Assembly: GCA_003523225.1 (NCBI GenBank)
Contig: DPGK01000041.1
Span: forward strand, 1,284-38,639
Length of the DNA stretch: 37,356 bases
Direction: 5' to 3'
DNA from: Clostridiales bacterium
Lineage (GTDB): Bacteria > Bacillota > Clostridia > Oscillospirales > CAG-272
The notes beneath the pieces were generated by a model. That model saw nothing but the letters and a program-made list of their open reading frames with translations. It did not search any database and had not been told where the DNA came from. A program made the position numbers and the translations under genes. Shown here piece after piece: positions 15,425-23,133 of the stretch (position 1 is the stretch's first letter; each line of letters begins with the position of its first letter).

Positions 15425-17746
15425 TCAGAACAGACTAAGAACATCCGCTGATGTCTTGTCACTGCGTAGCGATATGTTGTCCAGGTCAATCGTAAACGAG
15501 CAGTTGATAAACTCCGGATAGTTTACACTCAGGCCGTTGAGAATCTTCTCCATCTTATCCCTGTCAATTCCGAAAATTTCCGTCGGGCTTACGCCATCAC
15601 TGTCAATATCATGATTCAGGAGACGCGTCAGTGTGAACTGATAGTAACCATCGCACGCCTCTGCAAACTTATAGAGAGAGTAGAGAACGACAAGAGGCTC
15701 CGGGTACTCCCAAGGAGATCTTGTAATAGATACAACCCGATTCTTTTCTTTATATGCGTGACCCATACCAACTTCGTTGAAAGGCAAATCAACGAACCGC
15801 CCAAACGAACTCCAGATATCATTTACCCAGCTTTCTTTTGCACCATCCTGAACAAGCAAAGAAAGAGTGTACTCTTTGCTGTAGGTTTCTCCCATATTCA
15901 TACGCTTAACAAACCAGTTGATTTGAGGCGTATAAGATAAGTTTGTGAGCATGATGCCCCATGCGGCAGGCTCGTCCAAACCAATCTTATCAATTATTTG
16001 AGCAGTCCTGCTAAATCCACCTTCATCAAGCAACTCTGAATCTCTCAGAAAGCGCTTGAAAAAGCTGTACATCTGTGAACCCAGAGAATGCTTCTGATCA
16101 AAATCATTTTTGTACTCAAAGTACTGCTTAAACCAGTCAGCTTTTGGAGCGTGATGTGAATAGCAGTTAAGGCTTTTATTTGCAGACATCGATAAACCTC
16201 CCTTTGGCATTTCTAAGGACTTATAAACCAAACAGCCCTTTTCAACTTTATGACATTGCGCGCAATGTACACATTGTTCGCTAATCGTTACTTTACCATT
16301 TACCATGGAAATGCAACCATTATGGCAGTCAGCTTCGCATTCTCTACACCCGATGCAACACGCCGATTTACGAAAAACATTTTTAAAGAGTTTCACAAAC
16401 AACGGATTACGTTTAGAATACTCTCTATCATATCGAACCTCATAGCCATCCTTGATTGGATTCAGGGAAAAGGTAAATTCCTCATTTCGGAACAACATCC
16501 TATACGGCGACTCATCATTTAAAAGTACACCGATGGTCTTTATCCATGTTTTCCAATCTACCTTGGGATTGTGAACCTCAATTACATTCTCTGTTTTTGT
16601 GGTTTTTTCTTCATACCCCATGCTAATTGAAAGATCTCGTCCATTCTTGCGAGCTTTCCATCCGCCGTTCGCAATGAAATCCTCCAAAACATCTTTATCC
16701 GGCAGGTGTTGTTTATACAATTCTCTGATGATGTTTGCATAGGTATCAAATGAATCTGGGTAGCATTCCCTACTCATATACTCATTTCTCTCAGCAGCAC
16801 GTGGACATACTAAGCATCCTGCTCTTCTGTTACCTTTCTTATATGCTTCATTTAAAATCAAGTCGTTTGCATAGATGTAGCAAAATAGTTCAGCGGAATT
16901 CCATTCAAGAATAGGATTACAGCTGTATTGCCCCTTGTGTTTTTCTCCAAGGCTAACATAATCGTATTCGCTACGAGATAAACTTTCGCTTCCTCTAACC
17001 CCAATAAACGCCATTCCGGTGAAATTGTTCTTACCAGTATATTCGCGAAGTGCTATCACCTGAGGGGCTGTCTTATGAACACTGCAACACCATCTTGTGA
17101 CCGTTGCCGGTGGGCCAAATTGTCTCCAGGTATATTCGGGTGAAAACTCTGATTTCGCACGAATAAACTCAATACCCAAGCTTTTGCACCATTCTTCAGT
17201 TAAATCTACTGTCTTGTAAGTATCGGGAAATTCCATCCCAGTATCACCAAAGAGAACCTTGAACGCATTATGAGGAAGTGCTCTTTGTACGATATCGAGA
17301 GTTACAATACTATCTTTTCCGCCACTAAAAGCTACGTAAAAAACATCAGCTTTTTTCTGATATTCGACATAGGTGTTATATACTTTTTTGATTGTTTCCT
17401 GAACAAAGCCTTCCATGAACGGAGTATTCTTACTTACCATTGCAGGCACATCAACAAAACGTAATTTTCCCCCCCGCGGCTCCGCATCTTCTAAAATTGT
17501 TATTTCAGGCGGAGAACATAATGATCCACCTTTAGTCTGGGCCACCTTCCGCCCACGATACCAATAGGTATTTGCTTCCGCCCACATATAGGGGTAGGTG
17601 TCGTCCTTTTCATAATCCCAATACCGGTCAAAGCCCAGCATATCCAATTCCTTGTAATATACCGGACGAGGCTCTTTACTGAAATTCAGCGGTGTACTGT
17701 TCAGTATATAGCCTCCAGTAGATGGGTCCCAATCATAGGAGTACAT
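15425..17746 (-). CDS. brxP: BREX type 4 BrxP: PAPS reductase/DndC-like PP-loop protein with ferredoxin-like cluster
   Basis: BrxP, the protein that defines BREX type 4. Length 773 residues. A PP-loop SGGKDS at 141-146 and VLFGDTGMEFPDTY place it in the PAPS reductase/DndC family. Downstream are TRWCCSVHK (C220, C221) and RRAGCLVCPRAAERNEY (C311, C314), which resemble the four Fe-S ligands of that family. A second, ferredoxin-like cysteine set follows at 463-505 (CCIGCRECEADC, CVHCAQCH), likely holding a further Fe-S cluster. The last 250 residues are helical and unassigned. The set suggests ATP-dependent activation of DNA followed by sulfur insertion, as proposed for DndC. It lies 8 bases after the upstream gene and 16 bases before brxC. 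Confidence 0.93.
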   Translation of the reverse strand: MYSYDWDPSTGGYILNSTPLNFSKEPRPVYYKELDMLGFDRYWDYEKDDTYPYMWAEANTYWYRGRKVAQTKGGSLCSPPEITILEDAEPRGGKLRFVDVPAMVSKNTPFMEGFVQETIKKVYNTYVEYQKKADVFYVAFSGGKDSIVTLDIVQRALPHNAFKVLFGDTGMEFPDTYKTVDLTEEWCKSLGIEFIRAKSEFSPEYTWRQFGPPATVTRWCCSVHKTAPQVIALREYTGKNNFTGMAFIGVRGSESLSRSEYDYVSLGEKHKGQYSCNPILEWNSAELFCYIYANDLILNEAYKKGNRRAGCLVCPRAAERNEYMSRECYPDSFDTYANIIRELYKQHLPDKDVLEDFIANGGWKARKNGRDLSISMGYEEKTTKTENVIEVHNPKVDWKTWIKTIGVLLNDESPYRMLFRNEEFTFSLNPIKDGYEVRYDREYSKRNPLFVKLFKNVFRKSACCIGCRECEADCHNGCISMVNGKVTISEQCVHCAQCHKVEKGCLVYKSLEMPKGGLSMSANKSLNCYSHHAPKADWFKQYFEYKNDFDQKHSLGSQMYSFFKRFLRDSELLDEGGFSRTAQIIDKIGLDEPAAWGIMLTNLSYTPQINWFVKRMNMGETYSKEYTLSLLVQDGAKESWVNDIWSSFGRFVDLPFNEVGMGHAYKEKNRVVSITRSPWEYPEPLVVLYSLYKFAEACDGYYQFTLTRLLNHDIDSDGVSPTEIFGIDRDKMEKILNGLSVNYPEFINCSFTIDLDNISLRSDKTSADVLSLF

Positions 17747-17754
17747 ATTCTATC

Positions 17755-18738
17755 TTATCCTTTCTTTGACCGGACCACTTTCGCCTCGGTTACTATTCTT
17801 CCTATATCACTGTAGCGTCTCCGGGCGATATATCCCTGCTGACGCAGATATTCCAATGCAGAATCTTCATCCAGCACAATATTGCTGTTTGCCAGAATAT
17901 CGACCAGAAGATCATTAAAATCCTTAAAGGAGGATGCCTGTTTTACAATAGCGCCAGCGCACACATTGGCGCTGAAGCCAATGTGGAGCAACATGAATTT
18001 CTGGCTGTAATTTGCGACAAAATGCTCCAGCAGATATTCGTTCCACGGATAACCGGCATACGGAAATGTTCCAAAGTCACGAATTTCTTGAAGCGACATA
18101 TATTGCCCTGTGCAAATTCGCCCGATCGCCTCATCAGTTGCTTCAACATCAAACTGCGCCATATCCTGAGAGACAAACTCATTCTGACTTATGCGCAGAG
18201 AATTGGCATAAATCTCATCAAAATAAATCGTAGAACCAAGTTCCTGCTTCAAAACATTCAGCTCATCCAAGGTGAACCGAGAATGTTTACGGCAGTACTT
18301 TGCATACACTTCAGCCATGGACAAATCCTCGCCATATTTGCTGATAATGTTACCATTGAAGGAGAATCTGTCGTTCAGCTTATACCCGATGACATTTCTC
18401 ATACCGACTGGCGTAATCCACTGGTACATTTCTTTAATGTCAGGGAAATGTGCCTCTACTGCTTCAACGAGTTCATTGCCAGTAACAAAGTCCCGTTCTT
18501 CAATACCATCCAAGATGAATTGAGAAATCCATTCCAATTCAGAATTGCTGAAATGAACACAATCCTCATAGAAATACTCGCCTGTTGCGTTCCAGATGAA
18601 ATCATTGTTGGTGCTAAGGGCAAACTTGATTTTCTGTTCTGGAATGTAAGAGAGCTCAGCAGCAAGTCGCTCCACTTCAACAGGCCCGGCGGCTTCTTTA
18701 AGATACTCTCTGATGTCATCTTCAGGATTCATTTGCAC
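17755..18738 (-). CDS. Unrecognised BREX-linked protein, possible tandem winged-helix
   Basis: First gene of the BREX run, 8 bases upstream of brxP, so it is probably co-expressed. No enzyme motif is recognised. From MNPEDDIREYLKEA on, the protein reads as successive small alpha/beta units that look like tandem winged helices (PVEVERLAAELSYIPEQKI, then ISQFILDGIEERDFVTGNEL, then LSMAEVYAKYCRKHSRFTLDEL), ending in a basic tail. A DNA-binding or targeting role is a guess. The start is uncertain: GTG at 18738 has AAAGGA at 7 bases, ATG at 18732 overlaps a short upstream frame, and ATG at 18990 has a strong GGAGG but adds an 84-residue stretch (CCKGLWGKTPRCSL region) that does not look like coding sequence. 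It may be a shortened form of a larger protein. Confidence 0.7.
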   Translation of the reverse strand: MQMNPEDDIREYLKEAAGPVEVERLAAELSYIPEQKIKFALSTNNDFIWNATGEYFYEDCVHFSNSELEWISQFILDGIEERDFVTGNELVEAVEAHFPDIKEMYQWITPVGMRNVIGYKLNDRFSFNGNIISKYGEDLSMAEVYAKYCRKHSRFTLDELNVLKQELGSTIYFDEIYANSLRISQNEFVSQDMAQFDVEATDEAIGRICTGQYMSLQEIRDFGTFPYAGYPWNEYLLEHFVANYSQKFMLLHIGFSANVCAGAIVKQASSFKDFNDLLVDILANSNIVLDEDSALEYLRQQGYIARRRYSDIGRIVTEAKVVRSKKG

Positions 18739-19008
18739 GGTGTAGTCCTTTGCAAGGTAACTGCGCTGAAGAACATAATTTCCTTTGTTGATGTATGACA
18801 GATAAGGGTCATGGCGCACTTGTAGGCTCGGCTTGAGGTTTCCCTCAGCACAAGGAACGTACCTGATGAATGTATATTCAATTGTCAAAGAGCATCGCGG
18901 GGTTTTGCCCCACAATCCCTTACAGCAACTTTTGAGGCCGAAAAACGACACACTTTTTGAAACTTTTTCAAAAAAATTTTTTGGGCTCATGTAAAACCTC
19001 CAGAAAGC
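18739..19008 (-). other. Leader region of the BREX operon
   Basis: About 270 bases between the second lysS-side terminator and the preferred start of the first BREX-linked gene. It holds a GGGG/CCCC hairpin around a TTTTG loop (near 18898-18910), a TTGACA-like hexamer at 18883-18888 on the minus strand without a convincing partner at 16-18 bases, and a 15-codon frame (ATG at 18776) whose TGA overlaps the ATG at 18732. Because a terminator lies immediately upstream, the operon promoter should be in here, but I cannot pinpoint it. Confidence 0.45.
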
Positions 19009-19039
19009 AAAAAATCCCGCCGTGAAATTCACAGCGGGA
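19009..19039 (-). terminator. Terminator 2 between lysS and the BREX island
   Basis: On the minus strand TCCCGC and GCGGGA arms enclose a second pairing (GTGAA with TTCAC, one mismatch between) and are followed by six Ts. It sits about 20 bases upstream of the ATG at 18990, which makes that ATG a poor candidate for a start served by an upstream promoter. Confidence 0.8.
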
Positions 19040-19270
19040 AGTACCTTATATATTGTTATATCTTCACAGACAAAATGGTCAGTTGGTCAAAACGCAGAAA
19101 ACAAAAAAAGACCCACTACCTTTCGATAGTGAGTCTTGTGGGAAACTATAAGCTATTATGTGATTTTAAGGGATTATACGGGAAATCACACATTGATTTG
19201 CTCCAAATTGGAGAACGGTTGGTGATTTTTGGTGACTAAAACGGAGATTTTAGCCTTTTTTTGACCCAAA
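19040..19270. other. Repeat-rich spacer between lysS and the BREX island
   Basis: No gene is seen. Apart from the terminator at 19103-19137, the spacer holds paired short repeats: TTGGTGA at 19219-19225 and 19229-19235 (10 bases apart), TGGTCA at 19076-19081 and 19084-19089, a small palindrome CTCCAAATTGGAG at 19201-19213, and AAATCA...TGATTT near 19182-19198. Such a cluster could be recombinase arm sites at the edge of an island, but no integrase gene is in the window. Confidence 0.4.
19103..19137 (-). terminator. Terminator 1 downstream of lysS
   Basis: Minus-strand stem AGACTCACTA pairing with TAGTGGGTCT (one G-U pair) around an eight-base loop, followed by seven Ts. It is placed to end the greA-lysS transcript and, with the terminator at 19009-19039, insulates the BREX operon from it. 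Confidence 0.88.
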
Positions 19271-21232
19271 TCAATAGAGTTTTGCGCCTGCCGGAATGTG
19301 AGGATCGACCATCAGCAAATGGAGCTTTTCCTCGCCGTTTTCGTGATGCACAGCGGAGATCAGCATACCGCAAGAGTCAATGCCCATCATCGCTCTCGGA
19401 GGCAGATTGGTGATTGCAATGCAGGTCTTACCGACCAGTTCTTCCGGCTCATAATATTCGTGAATTCCACTCAAAATGACCCTATCTACGCCGGTTCCGT
19501 CGTCCAAAACGAACTTTAAGAGCTTTTTGGACTTCTTCACGGCTTCGCATTCCTTGACCTTTACGGCACGGAAATCGCTCTTGGAGAAGGTGTCAAAATC
19601 GACCTGATCTTGGAACAGAGGCTCGATCTGAACATTGGAAAAATCAATTTTTTCCTCCACAACGGGAGCAGTCTGAGTAGCCTCCGCAGGAGCAGAAACT
19701 TCCTTGGAAACCTTCTTGTCAGAGTCCAACGGCTTCATTGTCGGGAACAGCAGTACGTCGCGTATTGCCGAAGCGTCTGTCAGCAGCATACACATACGGT
19801 CGATCCCGAAGCCGATACCACCTGTAGGCGGCATACCTATCTCAAGCGCATTGAGGAAGTCCTCGTCCGTGTGGTTTGCCTCCTCATCGCCCTGCGCCAG
19901 CAGCTCCTCCTGTGCGCGGAAGCGTTCACGCTGGTCTATCGGGTCGTTAAGCTCGGAGTAAGCATTAGCCATTTCCCAGCCGTTCATGAAGAACTCAAAC
20001 CTCTCCACATAGTCCGGGTTATCCGGCTTGCGTTTGGTGAGGGGGGATATTTCAACCGGATGATCGGTGACAAATGTAGGCTGGATCATGTGCTCCTCGG
20101 CAAATTCCTCAAAGAAGAGATTGAGAATATCACCCTTCTTATGGCGCGCCTCAAATGCAACTCCCTTTTCTTTGGCAATAGCCTTTGCCTCGTCGTCGCT
20201 GTGTATCTCGTTGAAGTCGACGCCCGAATACTTTTTCACCGCGTCAAGCATACTTATTCTCTCAAAAGGCTTGCCGAGATCCATCTCGACCCCGTTGTAG
20301 GTTATCACGGTAGTTCCCAGAACCTCTTTTGCCACATAACGGTACAGATTCTCGGTAAGCTCCATGATTCCATGATAATCGGTATACGCCTGATACAGCT
20401 CCATAAGGGTAAACTCAGGGTTGTGCCGGGTATCAATTCCCTCATTGCGGAATACCCTGCCTATCTCATACACCTTTTCAAGACCGCCCACAATAAGCCG
20501 CTTGAGGTAAAGCTCAAGCGATATGCGGAGCTTGAAGTCCTCGTCAAGAGCGTTGAAATGCGTCTGGAAGGGGCGAGCCGACGCTCCGCCCGCGTTTGAA
20601 ACGAGGATCGGAGTCTCAACTTCAATAAAGCCCTGGCTGTCCAGATATCTTCTTATTGCGCTAATAATTTTTGAACGTGTAATAAGTGTGTCGCGGGATT
20701 CGGGATTCATAATGAGATCCACATACCGCTGACGGTAGCGAAGGTCGGTGTTTGTAAGCCCGTGATACTTTTCGGGAAGCACCTGAAGGCTCTTTGAAAG
20801 CAACGTCAACGACGTGGCGTGAATGGAAGTCTCGCCGGTCTTGGTCTTGAATACCGTTCCCTCAACACCCACAATGTCTCCGATATCCAGCTTCTTGAAG
20901 CCGCGATACTCCTCTTCTCCGACATTGTCGCGCGCAACATAAACCTGAATGGTGCCGCCAAGATCCTGCACGTGGCAGAAGGAAGCCTTGCCCATGATAC
21001 GCTTTGACATAAGACGACCGGCAACCGAAACCGCTTTTCCCTCAAGCGCCTCATAATTGTCCTTTATCTCATTTGAATGATGGGTGCGGTCGTATTTGGT
21101 TATAAGGAACGGGTCGTGTCCCTCGGCGCGTAGCTCATCGAGCTTCTGCCGTCTTACTGCCAACACATCGGTAGCATCCTGCTGAGTCTGCTGTCCACGG
21201 ACCTCGCCGTTGTTTATCTGGTTGTCTGACAT
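19271..21232 (-). CDS. lysS: Lysyl-tRNA synthetase (class II) with C-terminal tRNA-binding domain
   Basis: Class II LysRS that charges tRNA-Lys. Length 653 residues, against roughly 490-510 for a standard bacterial enzyme. Residues 25-150 are the OB-fold anticodon-binding domain. The catalytic core follows with motif 2 [15 protein letters not shown] (261-275) and motif 3 [10 protein letters not shown] (471-480). The core ends at about 503. A Ser/Ala/Glu/Pro linker (504-528) leads to a Trbp111/EMAP-II-like tRNA-binding domain (about 545-653, [38 protein letters not shown]), the module normally found at the C-terminus of bacterial MetRS. The extra domain probably increases tRNA affinity. The gene follows greA by 25 bases and is followed by two terminators. 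Confidence 0.96.
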   Translation of the reverse strand: MSDNQINNGEVRGQQTQQDATDVLAVRRQKLDELRAEGHDPFLITKYDRTHHSNEIKDNYEALEGKAVSVAGRLMSKRIMGKASFCHVQDLGGTIQVYVARDNVGEEEYRGFKKLDIGDIVGVEGTVFKTKTGETSIHATSLTLLSKSLQVLPEKYHGLTNTDLRYRQRYVDLIMNPESRDTLITRSKIISAIRRYLDSQGFIEVETPILVSNAGGASARPFQTHFNALDEDFKLRISLELYLKRLIVGGLEKVYEIGRVFRNEGIDTRHNPEFTLMELYQAYTDYHGIMELTENLYRYVAKEVLGTTVITYNGVEMDLGKPFERISMLDAVKKYSGVDFNEIHSDDEAKAIAKEKGVAFEARHKKGDILNLFFEEFAEEHMIQPTFVTDHPVEISPLTKRKPDNPDYVERFEFFMNGWEMANAYSELNDPIDQRERFRAQEELLAQGDEEANHTDEDFLNALEIGMPPTGGIGFGIDRMCMLLTDASAIRDVLLFPTMKPLDSDKKVSKEVSAPAEATQTAPVVEEKIDFSNVQIEPLFQDQVDFDTFSKSDFRAVKVKECEAVKKSKKLLKFVLDDGTGVDRVILSGIHEYYEPEELVGKTCIAITNLPPRAMMGIDSCGMLISAVHHENGEEKLHLLMVDPHIPAGAKLY

Positions 21233-21257
21233 TTTTTCCTGTCCTTTTTCAATAAGA

Positions 21258-21752
21258 TTAGTCGTGTGTCTTGGTTCTTGTTACTTCTGTTATTTCGAGT
21301 TTGATCTCTCCGCCGGGAGTTTCAACCGTTACCGTGTCGCCTGCCTTTTTACCTATCATAGCTTTACCGATAGGAGCAAGGTCGGATATTCTGCCGTTCA
21401 TGGGGTCTGCCTCGTTTGAACCGACGATGCTGTACTCAAAGTCTTCTTCATCGGTAATATTGTGACCTTTAACGGTCGAGCCGACGCTTATGACCGACAG
21501 GTCGATCTTCGATTCGTCAACTATAACTGCGTTGGCAACCTTTTCTTCAAGCTCTTTGATCCTTGCCTCGACCTTTGCCTGCTCGGTTCTCGCCTCATCG
21601 TATTCGGCGTTTTCGGAAAGGTCGCCGAAGGAACGGGCAACCTCGATCTCGTGAACGACCTCGGCGCGGCGTGTATTTCTCAGGTAATCAAGTTCGGCTA
21701 CCATTTCATTGTAGCCCTGCTGTGTAAATGTGAGCTTCTGTTCCTTAGACAT
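21258..21752 (-). CDS. greA: Transcription elongation factor GreA
   Basis: A 164-residue GreA that rescues backtracked RNA polymerase by stimulating cleavage of the 3' RNA end. The N-terminal antiparallel coiled coil contains the conserved acidic tip region ([20 protein letters not shown], with the two key acidic residues in [11 protein letters not shown]). The C-terminal FKBP-like domain contains [19 protein letters not shown] and the usual SPIGKA-like segment ([16 protein letters not shown]). It lies upstream of lysS on the same strand, a pairing that is common in Firmicutes, and about 50 bases after the S41 peptidase gene. Confidence 0.97.
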   Translation of the reverse strand: MSKEQKLTFTQQGYNEMVAELDYLRNTRRAEVVHEIEVARSFGDLSENAEYDEARTEQAKVEARIKELEEKVANAVIVDESKIDLSVISVGSTVKGHNITDEEDFEYSIVGSNEADPMNGRISDLAPIGKAMIGKKAGDTVTVETPGGEIKLEITEVTRTKTHD

Positions 21753-21803
21753 CTTTATGCTTCTCCTTATATATCAAAAATCATCTTTACGGTTTTATAT
21801 ATC

Positions 21804-23105
21804 TCAGCCGACTCCCAGCTCGCCGAGAGCTGTCATCATCTGGTTATCCTCAGCGTCGGTTATCTTATAGATATTCTTGTTTGCCAGAGACTTATCAAGC
21901 TCCACCTCAACATCGGGAATTATCCCAACGCCGTTGTAGCCCTCGGAGATCGGAGGATAATACATTCTGGTGGTCATCTTAAGCCCGCCGTCATAACCGA
22001 ACGCGGAAAGATCGTAAATGCTCTGCATAGTCCCCTTGCCGAAGGTTACGGTTCCCACCACCTTGGCAATTTCATAATCCTTAAGAGCCGCAGTAAACAG
22101 CTCTGCAGCGCTGGCGGTGCTTCCGTTTGCAAGAACCACGCATTTTCCGTACACCGCTCTGCGGTACTTGGATATGTCTTCTTTGGATACATTGCAGGCT
22201 GAATATGCAGAATCTGCGGGATAATTCACTACTCCGACCTTAGAGGAATACATCTGACTTGCGTCGCGTCCCGACGTTCTTATGACAACGTCTCCCTCGT
22301 TGAGTATATAGCTGAGCACAGCGGTAATTGAGGCAAGGTCGCCTCCGCCGTTGTATCTTACGTCAAAGATGAAGTACTCGCATCCCTGAGAGATCAGGTC
22401 GTCCATTGCCGCCGCAAACTGCCCCGGCGTGGTAAGGTCAAACTGAGTCAGCCTCACAACGCCAACCTTGGGATTGACGGTGTTTACGTGATACATGACC
22501 GACAGCGCTTCAACCTCACGCCGCACCAGAGAATATGCTTTTTCTTCTCCGTCGCGACGCACAGTAAACACTGCCGTTGTACCTTCCTCGCCCTTGAGCT
22601 GCTTAAGCGCACCTTCAAAGCCAAGCTCGGATACCGGGACTCTGCTCTCCCCTGCGCCGACCGCAATTATCAGGTCACCGGGCTGGATCCCCGCTTCAAG
22701 CGCAGGTGAATCCGGCATTATGCCTGTTATTTCAATTGCCTTTTCATCGGAATTTTCTATTACCATAACGCCGATGCCAACGGTCTTGCCCTCATTTTCC
22801 GCATTCATAGCGGCAAAATCCTCGGCGCTGTAATAATGAGCGTATTTGTCCCCGGTCTCGTTTATAAACCAGTCGATAAGCCCGGTAAAGTCCGCGTCGT
22901 CGCCGATCTCGTAAAGCGCACTGGTAGATAAAAGTTCAAGTATTTTGTCAAGCTTTGAATCGTCGGTTTTTGCATATTCCTGCTGAATTTCAACAAGACT
23001 CTGGCGGTACATCGACGAGCTTACGGCATATGCACCCATAAAGGAAATGAGTATTGCCACCAGAACAGTAAAGATCAGCACGGATAAAGATACTTTTTTC
23101 GACAT
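21804..23105 (-). CDS. S41 family C-terminal processing peptidase (CtpA-like)
   Basis: A 433-residue secreted or membrane-tethered serine peptidase. An N-terminal signal anchor (LSVLIFTVLVAILISFMGAY, residues 6-25) is followed by a helical region, a PDZ domain (about 100-190, GIMPDSPALEAGIQPGDLI) and the S41 core with FDVRYNGGG, then GSTASAAELF carrying the catalytic Ser (S332) and FGKGTMQ carrying the Lys (K357). These peptidases trim extracellular proteins and often control cell-wall hydrolases. It lies 28 bases downstream of the M23/coiled-coil gene in the ftsEX cluster, suggesting a link to hydrolase activation or turnover. The length is typical. Confidence 0.95.
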   Translation of the reverse strand: MSKKVSLSVLIFTVLVAILISFMGAYAVSSSMYRQSLVEIQQEYAKTDDSKLDKILELLSTSALYEIGDDADFTGLIDWFINETGDKYAHYYSAEDFAAMNAENEGKTVGIGVMVIENSDEKAIEITGIMPDSPALEAGIQPGDLIIAVGAGESRVPVSELGFEGALKQLKGEEGTTAVFTVRRDGEEKAYSLVRREVEALSVMYHVNTVNPKVGVVRLTQFDLTTPGQFAAAMDDLISQGCEYFIFDVRYNGGGDLASITAVLSYILNEGDVVIRTSGRDASQMYSSKVGVVNYPADSAYSACNVSKEDISKYRRAVYGKCVVLANGSTASAAELFTAALKDYEIAKVVGTVTFGKGTMQSIYDLSAFGYDGGLKMTTRMYYPPISEGYNGVGIIPDVEVELDKSLANKNIYKITDAEDNQMMTALGELGVG

Positions 23106-23133
23106 TTATAAGCCTTTCAACAAGTAAAGATCA

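Noticed and set aside
15409..15489. Earlier start of brxC at 15489
   Set aside because: It would overlap the end of brxP by 65 bases and add residues without family resemblance. The Met at 15408 has a ribosome site and normal spacing.
15425..17746. BrxP as an assimilatory sulfate or PAPS reductase (CysH)
   Set aside because: The length of 773 residues, the added ferredoxin-like cluster and the neighbouring BREX genes do not fit CysH, and no other sulfate-assimilation gene is present.
6119..17746. A Dnd or Ssp phosphorothioate system
   Set aside because: No DndB, DndD, DndE, SspB or SspD was recognised. PglZ, BrxC and BrxL identify BREX type 4 instead.
18739..18990. Full coding extension of the first BREX-linked gene from the ATG at 18990
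   Set aside because: It has a strong ribosome site, but the stretch reads like non-coding sequence with a GGGG/CCCC hairpin, and a terminator lies only about 20 bases upstream. Kept as an alternative start.
19236..19260. Plus-strand terminator made by CTAAAA/TTTTAG and the following Ts
   Set aside because: The stem is short and A+T-only, and there is no plus-strand gene for it to serve.
2653..19270. Integrase, excisionase or conjugation genes of a mobile island
   Set aside because: None was found in the window, so mobility of the island by its own enzymes is not claimed.
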